The translations under genes and the position numbers were made by a program. The notes beneath the pieces are model-generated. The model was not told where the DNA came from, searched no databases, and was given only the letters and a program-made list of their open reading frames with translations. Positions 18,335 to 27,186 of a stretch of 49,042 nt of DNA are shown here, piece after piece. Position 1 is the first letter of the stretch; every line of letters starts with the position of its first letter. The stretch is from positions 1 to 49,042 of the forward strand of contig CAIJLV010000170.1 of NCBI GenBank assembly GCA_903821635.1, given 5' to 3'. The DNA comes from an uncultured Verrucomicrobiota bacterium (GTDB lineage Bacteria; Verrucomicrobiota; Verrucomicrobiia; Limisphaerales; UBA9464).

Positions 18335-19511
18335 ACTCATCACCCTCGACGGTTCCCAAGGCGAAGGCGGCGGGCAGATTCTCCGCTCGGCGTTGGCGCT
18401 GAGCGTTATCACCGGCCGGCCATTTCGTATCAGTCGTATCCGGGCGCGCCGGCCCAAGCCGGGACTCATGCGCCAGCACCTGGCCTGCGCGGAGGCGGCG
18501 GCGCGCATCGGGTCGGCCGCGGTCGAAGGCGCGGCGCTGGGTTCCACGGAAATCACCTTCCGTCCTGGCGCGGTCGCGGCCGACCACTACGAATTCAAGA
18601 TCGCCAGCGCCGGCAGCACGATGCTCCTGCTCCAGACGATCCTGCCGCCGCTGCTGTTGGCGCATGGGCCGAGCGAAGTCGTGCTGGAGGGCGGGACGCA
18701 CAATCCGTTCGCGCCGCCGTTTCCGTTCATCGAGCGGGCGTTTCTGCCGCTGCTCCGCCGGATCGGCTTCGACGTGGAGGCGGGGTTGGAACGCGCCGGG
18801 TTCTATCCGAACGGCGGCGGGCGCTGTCGCGTGGCCATCCGGCCGGCGAAGGAGCTGAAGGCGCTGCGGCTGAACGCCCATGGCTTGCCGGTAGCGCAGG
18901 TCGGCAACCTGCCGTTTCGCCGACTGGCAGTCGGCAACGCGTCGGAAGAAGCCACGCCTGCGGATTGCCAATCCGCGACACAACAGACTGCCAGTCTGCG
19001 CTACACCGATGGCGCCGGCGGCGTAGGTGGTGAACGACAACTCTCGGCCAATGTCTGCCTCGCGGGATTGCCGCGGCAGATCGGCGAGCGGGAGTTGGCG
19101 GCCGTCCGGCAACGGCTCGCGTTTCCGCCCGAGCGCTGCACGATCAAGGAGCACACCGAAGCCTTCGGCCCGGGCAATTCGCTGCACGTCTTCGCGGACG
19201 GTGATGGTTTCGCGAATGTCTTCACCGGTTTCGGCGCGCCGCGGGTGCGCTCGGAACAGGTGGCGGACGAAGCCGTTGGCGCCGCGGAGGCGTTCCTAGC
19301 CAGCGGCGCCGCGGTGGACGAACACCTCGCCGATCAACTGCTGCTGCCGCTGGCGCTGGCACGCGGTGGCAGTTTCATCACCACGGAGCCCAGCGGCCAC
19401 ACCCGGACGAACCTCGAAGTGATCCGGGAGTTCCTGCCCAATCGCATTGCCCTGGAACCCGTCGCGCTGGGCCAGTGGCGCATCACCGTTGAACCGACCG
19501 ATTTCCCATGA
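18327..19511 (+). CDS. rtcA: RNA 3'-terminal phosphate cyclase RtcA with an in-frame palindromic insert
   Basis: 394 aa from ATG 18327. RtcA uses ATP to turn RNA 3'-phosphate ends into 2',3'-cyclic phosphates. Family motifs: LDGSQGEGGGQILRSALALS at the N terminus, RARRPKPGLMRQHL, SAGSTMLLLQTILPPLL, EGGTHNPFAPPF, GFYPNGGGRC, KEHTEAFGPGNSLHVF and the C-terminal SGHTRTNLEVI, which should contain the adenylated histidine. The family norm is about 340 aa. The excess is mostly explained by residues 189-226, encoded by a 114-bp palindromic element (18891-19004) that keeps the frame. It falls after the GGGRC strand, close to where the small insert domain branches off. All catalytic motifs survive. 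The gene overlaps rtcB by ATGA. Confidence 0.93.
   Translation: MSELITLDGSQGEGGGQILRSALALSVITGRPFRISRIRARRPKPGLMRQHLACAEAAARIGSAAVEGAALGSTEITFRPGAVAADHYEFKIASAGSTMLLLQTILPPLLLAHGPSEVVLEGGTHNPFAPPFPFIERAFLPLLRRIGFDVEAGLERAGFYPNGGGRCRVAIRPAKELKALRLNAHGLPVAQVGNLPFRRLAVGNASEEATPADCQSATQQTASLRYTDGAGGVGGERQLSANVCLAGLPRQIGERELAAVRQRLAFPPERCTIKEHTEAFGPGNSLHVFADGDGFANVFTGFGAPRVRSEQVADEAVGAAEAFLASGAAVDEHLADQLLLPLALARGGSFITTEPSGHTRTNLEVIREFLPNRIALEPVALGQWRITVEPTDFP
18891..19004 (+). repeat. Compound palindromic element inserted in frame in rtcA
   Basis: The 114-bp unit is bounded by perfect 9-bp inverted repeats, GTAGCGCAG (18891-18899) and CTGCGCTAC (18996-19004). Inside are four hairpins: CAGGT/ACCTG (18897-18911), GCCGACT-GGC-AGTCGGC (18919-18935), CGGATT-GCC-AATCCG (18961-18975) and CAGACT-GCC-AGTCTG (18984-18998). 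Its length is exactly 38 codons, it begins on a codon boundary, and it has no stop codon in the rtcA frame. The encoded peptide starts VAQVGNLPFRRLAVGN. It resembles in style the Rickettsia palindromic elements that sit inside genes. Confidence 0.85.
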
Positions 19512-20917
19512 ACCAGAAACACCTTGCCCAACTGGGCGTGCCGCCGGGTGAACCCACCCGGGCCGCGCTCGCCTTCATCTCGCGCTTCTGCCGCGCCGGA
19601 AACGACAAGCAGCAGATTCCCGCGGCCGTCGAAGCCGTGTTCCGCGATCCGGCGGCATTCGTGAACGACGAACTGCGCGCCGAATTTGCGCAGGCGCTCA
19701 TCGCCATGCCGATGACCTTCACGCCTGGGAATGCCCCGTGGCGGCAGTGGGGCGCCGACCTGGATCCGCAGGCGCTGGCGCAAATGTCGCGCGCCTGCCA
19801 ACTACCCGTGTCCGTTGCCGGCGCGTTGATGCCTGACGCGCACGTCGGCTACGGCCTGCCGATCGGCGGCGTGCTGGCGACGGAAGGCGCGGTGATCCCC
19901 TACGCCGTGGGCGTGGACATCGCGTGCCGCATGAAGCTGACGGTGCTCGACTGGCCGGTGGCGGCATTGAGCGAGCGGCATGAGGAGTTGGTGCGCGCCA
20001 TCGAGGCGGAGACGCGCTTCGGCGTCGGTGCGACGTTCAAGCAGCGGCGTCAGCACGAGGTGTTGGATGCCGATTGGACCGTCTCGAAGCCGACCCAGAG
20101 CAACCGCGACCGCGCTTGGGCGCAACTGGGCACCAGCGGAAGCGGCAACCACTTCGTGGAGTTCGGAACGCTGACGGTGAAACCGGCGGCGGGGGCGCCG
20201 GGGCCACTCGCGCTGCCGCCCGGCGAATACCTCGCGTTGCTCTCGCACAGCGGCAGCCGCGGGACGGGCGCGACGGTGTGTGATCATTTCAGCAAGCTGG
20301 CAATGGCCATGCACCCGGAGTTGCCCAAGGAATACCGACAACTGGCGTGGCTGGGGCTCGATTCGCCTGAGGGGCAGGAATACTGGGCCGCGATGGAACT
20401 GATGGGCCGCTACGCTGCCGCGAACCACGAACTGATCCACCGTCACATCGCGCGACACCTCGGGGCGGAGGTGCTGGCGGACATCGAGAATCACCACAAT
20501 TTTGCGTGGAAAGAACGGCACGTCGTTAACGGCGTGGAGCGTGACGTGGTCGTGCACCGCAAGGGCGCGACGCCCGCGCACGCCGGCGTGCTGGGCATCA
20601 TCCCCGGCTCAATGGCGACGCCCGGTTACGTCGTGAGCGGCAAGGGGGGCGAGGGTTCACTGGGTTCCGCGTCGCATGGCGCCGGCCGCGTGATGAGCCG
20701 CACCAAGGCGGTGGAGACGTTCGCGTGGAACACGGTGAACCCGGTGCTGAAGGAGCGCAACGTCCACCTGATCTCCGCCGGCCTCGACGAGGTGCCAGGC
20801 GTTTACAAAGACATCCATCAAGTAATGGCCGCCCAAAGCGACCTGGTGGACGTGCTGGCGGAGTTCATGCCGCGGATTGTCAAAATGGCCCCCAGCGGGG
20901 AGCGCGCAGAAGACTGA
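19508..20917 (+). CDS. rtcB: RtcB RNA ligase
   Basis: 469 aa. RtcB joins 2',3'-cyclic phosphate or 3'-phosphate RNA ends to 5'-OH ends using GTP and manganese. Family motifs are present: MPDAHVGYGLPIGGVLAT, VGVDIACRM with the metal cysteine, LGTSGSGNHFVEFG, LSHSGSRGTG, ENHHNFAW, VHRKGATPA (the segment around the guanylylated histidine) and IIPGSMATPGYVVSGKG. The ATG overlaps the rtcA stop by four bases, so the two are coupled. RtcA makes the ends RtcB can use, and RtcR controls both through the sigma-54 promoter at 18130. The protein looks complete and active. Confidence 0.96.
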   Translation: MNQKHLAQLGVPPGEPTRAALAFISRFCRAGNDKQQIPAAVEAVFRDPAAFVNDELRAEFAQALIAMPMTFTPGNAPWRQWGADLDPQALAQMSRACQLPVSVAGALMPDAHVGYGLPIGGVLATEGAVIPYAVGVDIACRMKLTVLDWPVAALSERHEELVRAIEAETRFGVGATFKQRRQHEVLDADWTVSKPTQSNRDRAWAQLGTSGSGNHFVEFGTLTVKPAAGAPGPLALPPGEYLALLSHSGSRGTGATVCDHFSKLAMAMHPELPKEYRQLAWLGLDSPEGQEYWAAMELMGRYAAANHELIHRHIARHLGAEVLADIENHHNFAWKERHVVNGVERDVVVHRKGATPAHAGVLGIIPGSMATPGYVVSGKGGEGSLGSASHGAGRVMSRTKAVETFAWNTVNPVLKERNVHLISAGLDEVPGVYKDIHQVMAAQSDLVDVLAEFMPRIVKMAPSGERAED

Positions 20918-20992
20918 GCCTCAGCCGGCCGGAGGGCGGCGCTCCGACGCTTGCCCCGTGACGCGCCGTTCCCTTTCCGGCTGAATCGCGCC

Positions 20993-22195
20993 GTGTCCGC
21001 CACCCCAGAAATCGAGCTCCGTTCCTCCGTCGGAACGGTCTTCCGGGTCTTCCTCCGGCTGGGGGTGACTTCGTTTGGCGGGCCAGTCGCCCACATCGGT
21101 TTCTTTCACGACGAATTTGTGAAACGCCGCCGCTGGCTGGATGAGGCCGCCTACGTCGACTTGGTGGCGCTCTGCCAATTCCTGCCGGGCCCGGCGAGCA
21201 GTCAGATGGGGTTCGCCCTTGGCCTGCGCCGCGCCGGTTGGCTGGGCGCACTCGCCGCGTGGGCCGGCTTCACGCTGCCGTCGGCGGTTTTGATGATCGG
21301 TTTTGCACTCGGCTTGGCCCGATTCGGTCCCTTGGCCCACACCGGCTGGCTCCACGGACTCCAGCTCGCGGCGGTCGCGGTCGTAGCGCAGGCCGTCGGG
21401 GCCATGGGTCAGCGACTCTGCCAAGGGCGCGTCCGCCCGCTCCTGGCGCTGCTCGCCACCCTCGCCGTGTTGGCGTGGCCCACCCCGTGGAGCCAAGTTT
21501 TGGTCATTGGCGGCGCTGGCCTGCTCGGTTGCTGGTGGTTCCGTTCCACCGAGCCCATGGCGCTAGCCACGCCCGTGCCGCCGTTGCCCACGCGCCCCGC
21601 CACGGTGCTGTTCGGCATCTTTGTTATCTTGCTGCTCGGACTGCCGCTGGGAGCCCGGCTCTGGCCAGCGGCCTGGCTGCAATTGTTCGACAGCTTTTAC
21701 CGCGCCGGAGCGCTCGTGTTTGGCGGCGGGCACGTTGTGCTGCCGCTGTTGCAAAGCGCGGTCGTCACCTCCGGCCAGCTCACGCCGGATGAATTCCTCG
21801 CTGGTTATGGCGTGGCGCAAGCACTGCCCGGTCCCTTGTTCACCTTCGCGGCGTATCTCGGGGCCAAACTGCCCCAAGCGCCCAACGGCTGGCTGGGCGG
21901 TCTATGGGGCCTCGTCGCCGTGTTCCTGCCGGGCCTGCTCCTCGTGAGCGGCGCCCTGCCTTGGTGGGAACGCCTCCGGCACGCCCCGGGATTGCGGGCG
22001 GCGCTCGCCGGCGCAAATGCCGCGGTCGTCGGGGTGTTGCTCGCCGCGCTCATCTCGCCCCTCGCCACCGGCACCTTGTTGCACCCGCGCGACTGGATCC
22101 TCGCGGCGGCCGCTTTCGCTGGCCTGCAATGGGCGAAGCTCCCGCCTTGGGCCCTCGTCGCGCTGTGCGCCCTCGCGGCTCAAGTCACCGGCTAG
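20993..22195 (+). CDS. chrA: ChrA-type chromate transporter (two CHR domains)
   Basis: 400 aa from GTG 20993; TTG 20951 would add 14 residues and remains possible. Polytopic inner-membrane protein of the long-chain CHR family. Each half carries the family pattern: FLRLGVTSFGGPVAHIGFF with FLPGPASSQMGFALG in the first, and FYRAGALVFGGGHVVLPLL with GVAQALPGPLFTFAAYLG in the second. Characterised members export chromate by proton antiport, but many homologues have untested substrates. It follows rtcB by 75 nt on the same strand; no functional tie to RNA repair is evident, so co-transcription may be accidental. Confidence 0.9.
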   Translation: MSATPEIELRSSVGTVFRVFLRLGVTSFGGPVAHIGFFHDEFVKRRRWLDEAAYVDLVALCQFLPGPASSQMGFALGLRRAGWLGALAAWAGFTLPSAVLMIGFALGLARFGPLAHTGWLHGLQLAAVAVVAQAVGAMGQRLCQGRVRPLLALLATLAVLAWPTPWSQVLVIGGAGLLGCWWFRSTEPMALATPVPPLPTRPATVLFGIFVILLLGLPLGARLWPAAWLQLFDSFYRAGALVFGGGHVVLPLLQSAVVTSGQLTPDEFLAGYGVAQALPGPLFTFAAYLGAKLPQAPNGWLGGLWGLVAVFLPGLLLVSGALPWWERLRHAPGLRAALAGANAAVVGVLLAALISPLATGTLLHPRDWILAAAAFAGLQWAKLPPWALVALCALAAQVTG

Positions 22196-22268
22196 GCGCC
22201 CCGGGGAGCTTCGGCCGGCGGAGGCCTGCCCCCGCGGTTCCGGCGCGTCAGGGTGCCGGGTTGGTCCC

Positions 22269-22312
22269 GCGCCGCTTCAAACGTCCCCATGCGGACGCTT
22301 GAAAGCCGGCGC
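22269..22312 (+). repeat. Long imperfect hairpin between chrA and the solenoid gene
   Basis: The left arm (22269-22286, GCGCCGCTTCAAACGTCC) pairs with the right arm (22293-22312), which contains GGACGCTTGAA and CGGCGC, around a CCATGC loop, with one mismatch and a two-base bulge. No T tract follows, so it is a poor intrinsic terminator. It may act as an RNA-stability or attenuation element, or be an intergenic palindromic repeat. Confidence 0.5.
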
Positions 22313-22336
22313 GCACCGTGAATCCATCCCCCCTGC

Positions 22337-24649
22337 GTGAAAGCTCCTGTCATCGTGGCCATCGTCGGCGTGGGGGTGGGGTTCGCTGCGGGTTGGGGCG
22401 TGGGTCGCTCGGGTGACACGCCGCCGCCACCCGCCCAACGGCTCACCGACACCCGACCGCCGACCCTGGCCCCGACGCGCCGGTCCGAGGTTGGGGTCGC
22501 GCTGCGCGGAGTCGCCCTTGAAACCGCCTTGCGGGCAACGCTCACGGAACCGGATGACGACTTGCGCCGCGAACGCGTCCGCGCCCTCGCCGCGACCACC
22601 GACTTGGAGGCTTACGCCGACGCGTTGACCAAGGCCGACCGCATCCTCAATCCGTCCGACCGGCAGAGTTACCGACTCCGCCTGCTGGAATTGCTCACCG
22701 AACGGGATCCCCTCGCGGCGGTCGCCGCGGCGCGCGCCACCCCGGACCGCAACGTGCGCAGTTGGGTTCTGGGAACGGTTATCCAAGCTTGGGCGCGCCA
22801 TGAACCCGCGGCCTTGGTGCGCTGGTTTGAGACTCAACCGCCCACCGAACGGCGCGAACTTCTGGGACCACTCGGCACCGCGCTGGGCGTATATGCGCCC
22901 GGCCCGGGCGGGGATTTCTTAAAGAGCCTAAAGCTGCCCGCCGAACAACGCCTGTTCGTGGCCACGTTTTTCAGCTCGTGGGCCCAGCGGGATGCCGTGG
23001 GCGCTTTTCAGGCGGGGGCTGCGGTGCTGCTCGCCGCTGGGTTGGAGGCGCAGCTCGGGCAAATGCTCGGGCTCTGGGCGCAACAGGATTTCCCCGCCGC
23101 CCGGGCCGCGCTTCAAGCCCTCGGCGCCCCAGCGCGGCATTGGGAAGTGTTCGAGGTGTTCTTCAACGCGATCGCCCACGACCAACCGGCCGCGGCGGCC
23201 GACCTCGTCCTAGCCGCCCCGAGCCTGAGCCGACAACGGCAATTGATCGGAACCCTCATCCAAGAATGGGCCGGCCGCGACGCGACCGCCGCCCGCCAGT
23301 GGATTGAGCGGTTACCTGACGCGAACTTGCGCCGGACCGCGTTGGCGAACCTCGCCACCGTGCTGATTGAGCAGGACCCGGCGGCCGTGGTGGCGCTTTT
23401 GCCGAGCCTCAATCTCGGTTCCGAGCAGGTCTGGATCTACCGCAGCCTGGCGGCGAAACTCGCCGAGCAAAGTCCCAAGGCCGCGCTCCAACTGCTGGAA
23501 TCGATCAGCGGCCCCAACCTGCGCCGTGAAGTGCTGAGCGGCTTGCTCGAAACGTGGTCGGCCACCGATCCCCAGGCCGCCGCCGCTTACGCCGGCCAAT
23601 TGCCCGCGGGCCCGAACCGGGAGGCGGCGCTCAATTCGCTGGTGAATGGTTGGGCGGGACACGACCTCAAGGGCGCCGTCGAGTTCGTTCGCTCGCTCGA
23701 ATCCAAGCGGGAGCAACAGGCCCTGCTGGATCCGCTCATGTGGCAGTTGGGCGGCAGCAACCCGGAGTTGGGCCGGGAAATCTTGGCCAGCTTGCCGTTT
23801 TCGCCGGGGCGGGCGCAGTTGGTTAGTAATTTTTCCAGCGCTTGGTTGAGTGCTGATTTGCCTGCGGCGAAGGCGTGGATTGAAGCCCTGCCCGAAGGCC
23901 CGCTCCGCAAGGCGGCCCTCGGCGCAATGCCCGCCGTCTGGGCGCAGAATGACCCGGCCGCCGCCGCCGCCTACGCGCTCACCTTGACCGATCTCCCGCT
24001 GCAACGGCAGTTCGCCGAACAAGCCGTGAACCAGTGGACTCAGACCGATCCCGAGGCGGCACTTGCTTGGGCCAAAGGCCAGCCCGCGGGGCCGACACGG
24101 GAAGCGGCGTTGCAGACGATTGCCGAATTTCACGCACCGAATGATCCGCGCTTGGCCACCGAACTGGCCTTGCAACTGACGGACCGTGATGCCCAGCGGT
24201 CGTCGCTGCTTAACATCGTGGCCAACTGGTCGAACAACGATCCCCAAGCCGCGGCGGAATGGGTCACCGAATTCCCCGCCGGGCCGCTGCGCGACGATGC
24301 CGCCACGCAGATCGTGAACGCGTGGGCACAGCATGATCCCGGTGCCACGGGCCAATGGCTGGAGCAACTGCCCGTCGGCCCGGGACGCGACACAGCCACC
24401 GAGTCCTACGTCAACCAAGTGCGGGAGGAAAATCCCGGGGCAGCCGGCGCGTGGCTCAACTCCCTCAACGACAAGGAACGCCGCCAGGCTGGTTTGCAGG
24501 ACCACCTCGGTTGGTGGTGGGAACAGGACGCGAAGTCCGCTCAGACGTGGTTGGAGTCCCTCAACGTCACGCCTGAATTAAAAGCCGAGTGGCGCCGGGC
24601 CGCGGAAGCGCGGGTGGCGCCACCGACCCCGGCTTTGCCCACCCCGTAG
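22337..24649 (+). CDS. Alpha-solenoid protein of about eighteen 32-residue repeats
   Basis: 770 aa from GTG 22337. An N-terminal hydrophobic stretch (VIVAIVGVGVGFAAGWGVG) is a signal anchor, followed by a proline-rich linker. From about residue 115 to 755 the protein is tandem helical repeats of roughly 32 residues. The pattern is W(A/S)xxDPxAAAxWxxxLPxGPxRxxAL, for example ATDPQAAAAYAGQLPAGP. Such DP-AAA-W repeat proteins are common in Verrucomicrobia and have no established function. The fold suggests a binding scaffold at the outer face of the inner membrane. I see no enzyme motif. It is preceded by a large hairpin and ends just before the convergent PQQ-like gene. Confidence 0.75.
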   Translation: MKAPVIVAIVGVGVGFAAGWGVGRSGDTPPPPAQRLTDTRPPTLAPTRRSEVGVALRGVALETALRATLTEPDDDLRRERVRALAATTDLEAYADALTKADRILNPSDRQSYRLRLLELLTERDPLAAVAAARATPDRNVRSWVLGTVIQAWARHEPAALVRWFETQPPTERRELLGPLGTALGVYAPGPGGDFLKSLKLPAEQRLFVATFFSSWAQRDAVGAFQAGAAVLLAAGLEAQLGQMLGLWAQQDFPAARAALQALGAPARHWEVFEVFFNAIAHDQPAAAADLVLAAPSLSRQRQLIGTLIQEWAGRDATAARQWIERLPDANLRRTALANLATVLIEQDPAAVVALLPSLNLGSEQVWIYRSLAAKLAEQSPKAALQLLESISGPNLRREVLSGLLETWSATDPQAAAAYAGQLPAGPNREAALNSLVNGWAGHDLKGAVEFVRSLESKREQQALLDPLMWQLGGSNPELGREILASLPFSPGRAQLVSNFSSAWLSADLPAAKAWIEALPEGPLRKAALGAMPAVWAQNDPAAAAAYALTLTDLPLQRQFAEQAVNQWTQTDPEAALAWAKGQPAGPTREAALQTIAEFHAPNDPRLATELALQLTDRDAQRSSLLNIVANWSNNDPQAAAEWVTEFPAGPLRDDAATQIVNAWAQHDPGATGQWLEQLPVGPGRDTATESYVNQVREENPGAAGAWLNSLNDKERRQAGLQDHLGWWWEQDAKSAQTWLESLNVTPELKAEWRRAAEARVAPPTPALPTP

Positions 24650-24666
24650 CCATCTCTGTGCCCCGA

Positions 24667-24689
24667 CTGAACCGGGCTCCTCGGTTCAG
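24667..24689. terminator. Bidirectional hairpin between convergent genes
   Basis: CTGAACCG (24667-24674) and CGGTTCAG (24682-24689) form a perfect 8-bp stem with a seven-base loop, in the short gap between two converging genes. The right arm includes the stop codon of the minus-strand gene. There is no T tract on either side, so termination activity is uncertain. Confidence 0.45.
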
Positions 24690-25987
24690 CGCCCGAGCCG
24701 ATAGAGCGCACTCTTGGTGCGCACGAAGAGCGATTTGCCGGCAACGGCAGGCGAAGCCATGAAGCCGTCGGCGAGTTGATTTTCCGCGAGCTTTTGGAAT
24801 TTGCGATCGGTCGCGAGCACCACGGTCTTGCCCTCTTCACTGAAGCAGTAGAGCCGGCCTTCCGCGGCCAGCGGCGAGGCGGAGTAATTGCCCCCGAGCC
24901 GTTCGTTCCAAACCACGGTGCCCGTCTGCGCTTCCCAGCAGGTCGCCACCCCGCCGTCTTCCACCCCAAACAGCAAATCGCCCACCAGGGTGAGCGCCGG
25001 CTTTTTGGGCGTCGCGCGTTTGGAGCGCCACGCGACCGCGAGCTGGGAGTCGGCCGGGACTTCGCCATTCACGTCGAGCACTTCGCCCCGGCGGCCGGGC
25101 CGGATCGCCAGCGTCTGGCCCTGCGACCAACCGCTGGGAAAATAGATCAGTCCGTGGCCCACAACCGGGCGCGTGCCGGCGCTGTGACTCGTCCGCTCCT
25201 CGAGGCGCCAGAGTTCCTGGCCAGTGCGCGGGGTGTAGGCATAAAACGCCTTGGCGCCTTGGCTGAGGAGCGTGAGCGCCCCGTCCACGCGGGCGAGGTG
25301 GCAGGTGGCGAAAGCCTTGCGCCAGTCGCCTTCAGCATCGGGTTTGCCATCGGGACCGAGATCCTTGAAGTCGAGGGACCGTTCGCGCCGCCAGACGGTT
25401 TTGCCCGTGCGCTGATCTAGGGCGACGACGAACTGGTGGTCGCTGCCGTCGAAGTTGAGGAAGACCAGGTCGTTGCCGAGCACCGGCGAGGAACCGGCGC
25501 CACGGTAGTGATTGCACTCGAAGTCGCGTCGCTGCCACAACACGCGCCCGCTGCGGGTGGAGAGGCAGGCCAGACCCGGCGAACCGAAGGAGACGTAGAT
25601 CCGGCCGTCTTCGATGGCCGGCGTGGGCGAGGCGTAGGTGTTAAACTTGTGAGCGAACTGCGGTTTTTCGACTTCAAACAGCTTCACGTCGTGAACCACC
25701 GCGCCGGAGTCTTTGTCGAGGCAGACGACGCCGAGTTCGCGCCCATCCTCGGTGGCCGTGGTCACCCAGACTTGGCGGCCCCAGATGACGGGCGATGACC
25801 AGGCCCGCCCGTGGATCGGGGTCTTCCAAGCGACTTGATTTGTTTCACTCCACGTCAACGGGAGTCCGGTCGAGGTCGAGGTGCCGTCTCCGCGCGGGCC
25901 GCGAAACTCGGGCCAATGGCGGTCATCCGCCGCGGCCAGCGGCAGGGCCGTGACGAGCAGGGCAAGGAGGGAAATCAAGGGCTTCAC
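24686..25987 (-). CDS. Exported PQQ-like beta-propeller protein
   Basis: 433 aa from GTG 25987, which places a signal peptide (LISLLALLVTALPLAAA) at the N terminus. A longer frame to 26239 is open but not protein-like. The mature part starts HWPEFRGPRGDGTS, a phrase typical of planctomycete and verrucomicrobial PQQ-like propellers. The blades repeat the pattern GxxLxxL(D/S)xxxGxxxW, for example CLDKDSGAVV, CLSTRSGRVLWQ, ALDQRTGKTVW and CWEAQTGTVVW. No catalytic calcium or PQQ-binding set is clear, so a BamB-like binding role or an orphan dehydrogenase fold are both possible. It is divergent from the esterase gene. Confidence 0.8.
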   Translation of the reverse strand: MKPLISLLALLVTALPLAAADDRHWPEFRGPRGDGTSTSTGLPLTWSETNQVAWKTPIHGRAWSSPVIWGRQVWVTTATEDGRELGVVCLDKDSGAVVHDVKLFEVEKPQFAHKFNTYASPTPAIEDGRIYVSFGSPGLACLSTRSGRVLWQRRDFECNHYRGAGSSPVLGNDLVFLNFDGSDHQFVVALDQRTGKTVWRRERSLDFKDLGPDGKPDAEGDWRKAFATCHLARVDGALTLLSQGAKAFYAYTPRTGQELWRLEERTSHSAGTRPVVGHGLIYFPSGWSQGQTLAIRPGRRGEVLDVNGEVPADSQLAVAWRSKRATPKKPALTLVGDLLFGVEDGGVATCWEAQTGTVVWNERLGGNYSASPLAAEGRLYCFSEEGKTVVLATDRKFQKLAENQLADGFMASPAVAGKSLFVRTKSALYRLGR

Positions 25988-26108
25988 GGCGCCAGCGTAG
26001 CGAGCCAGCCGGGGTGTCGCCAAGGGTTCCGTGGCTCCGGCTTGCCCCCGGGGGAAACAGATTGAATCGGCGGCCGGGTTCGCGTCGTCTTCCAGCGACT
26101 TCCTCACC

Positions 26109-27149
26109 ATGAAACGGACCTTTAACCCCGGCGCTCCGGCGACCCCAGCGCGAACCTGGCTGCGCCGGCTCGCCGCCCTGTGGGCGGGCAGCTTGGCCCT
26201 GTGGCTGACCGGCCCCCTCACCGCCGCCCCGACCGACAATGTTTACCGGCTCGGGCCGGATTCCCTGCCGCAAGCGGGCGTGCCCGCCGGCAAGGTCATC
26301 GGGCCGCTGACGTTGGCGAGCCAAGTGTTCACCAACACGACGCGCCATTACTGGGTTTACGTGCCGGCGCAATACACCCCCCAGACGCCGGCCGCGTTGA
26401 TGATTTTTCAGGACGGCCACGCCTTCGTGAATACCAACGGCGAATACCGGATTCCCTTCGTCTTCGACAACTTGATCCACCGCCGGGAAATGCCAGTGAC
26501 GATTGGGGTCTTCATCAATCCCGGCCGCACGCCCGACCAGCAGGAGTCTTCTGCCAAGGACTGGGGCGATCGCGTCAACAACCGGGCGACCGAATACAAC
26601 GAGTTGAACGATCATTACGCCCAACTGATCGTCAACGAACTGCTGCCGGTGCTGAAGCGGGACTACAACCTCTCCGACCGCCCTGAGGACCGGGCTATTT
26701 CCGGCGCCAGCTCGGGCGCGATTTGCGCGTTTACCGTGGCGTGGCACCGGCCCGACCAGTTCCGCAAAGTCATCAGCACGATTGGCAGCTTCACCAACAT
26801 CCGCGGCGGCCACGCGTATCCGCAGCTCGTTCGCACGACCGAGAAGAAGCCCATCCGCATCTTCCTGCAGGACGGATTGAACGACAACCGCGGCCGGCGC
26901 AAGGACGGCAGCTACGATCCCCAGTGGGACTGGCACACCCAGAATCGAAACCTGGTCGAGGCGCTCACGGCCCAAGGCTACGACGTAAACTACTGCTGGG
27001 GCATCGGCACGCACTCCAACAAACAGGGCGGCGCCATGATGCCCGAAATGTTGCGCTGGCTGTGGCGGGATTATCCGCGGCCGGACAACCCGCTGGACGA
27101 TAGCAACCGGACGTTGCTGGGGCCGGCGGCCGGAGTTGAAACCAAATAA
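26109..27149 (+). CDS. Exported alpha/beta-hydrolase esterase (Fes/esterase-D-like)
   Basis: 346 aa from ATG 26109, with a signal-like segment ([20 protein letters not shown]). The mature protein shows [46 protein letters not shown], then the nucleophile elbow [11 protein letters not shown] and [12 protein letters not shown] late histidine in [11 protein letters not shown] may complete the triad. This matches bacterial esterases of the enterochelin/feruloyl esterase fold, often found in polysaccharide-degrading verrucomicrobia. Substrate is unknown. It is a single gene converging on the FG-GAP gene; a GC hairpin lies between them. Confidence 0.8.
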   Translation: MKRTFNPGAPATPARTWLRRLAALWAGSLALWLTGPLTAAPTDNVYRLGPDSLPQAGVPAGKVIGPLTLASQVFTNTTRHYWVYVPAQYTPQTPAALMIFQDGHAFVNTNGEYRIPFVFDNLIHRREMPVTIGVFINPGRTPDQQESSAKDWGDRVNNRATEYNELNDHYAQLIVNELLPVLKRDYNLSDRPEDRAISGASSGAICAFTVAWHRPDQFRKVISTIGSFTNIRGGHAYPQLVRTTEKKPIRIFLQDGLNDNRGRRKDGSYDPQWDWHTQNRNLVEALTAQGYDVNYCWGIGTHSNKQGGAMMPEMLRWLWRDYPRPDNPLDDSNRTLLGPAAGVETK

Positions 27150-27163
27150 TTTTCCCCGCCGCC

Positions 27164-27182
27164 GCCGCGGCCAGACCGCGGC
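27164..27182. terminator. GC hairpin between convergent genes
   Basis: GCCGCGG (27164-27170) and CCGCGGC (27176-27182) pair over the loop CCAGA, in the 37-bp gap between two converging genes. No T tract accompanies it, so a terminator role is only suggested by position. Confidence 0.35.
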
Positions 27183-27186
27183 CGGG

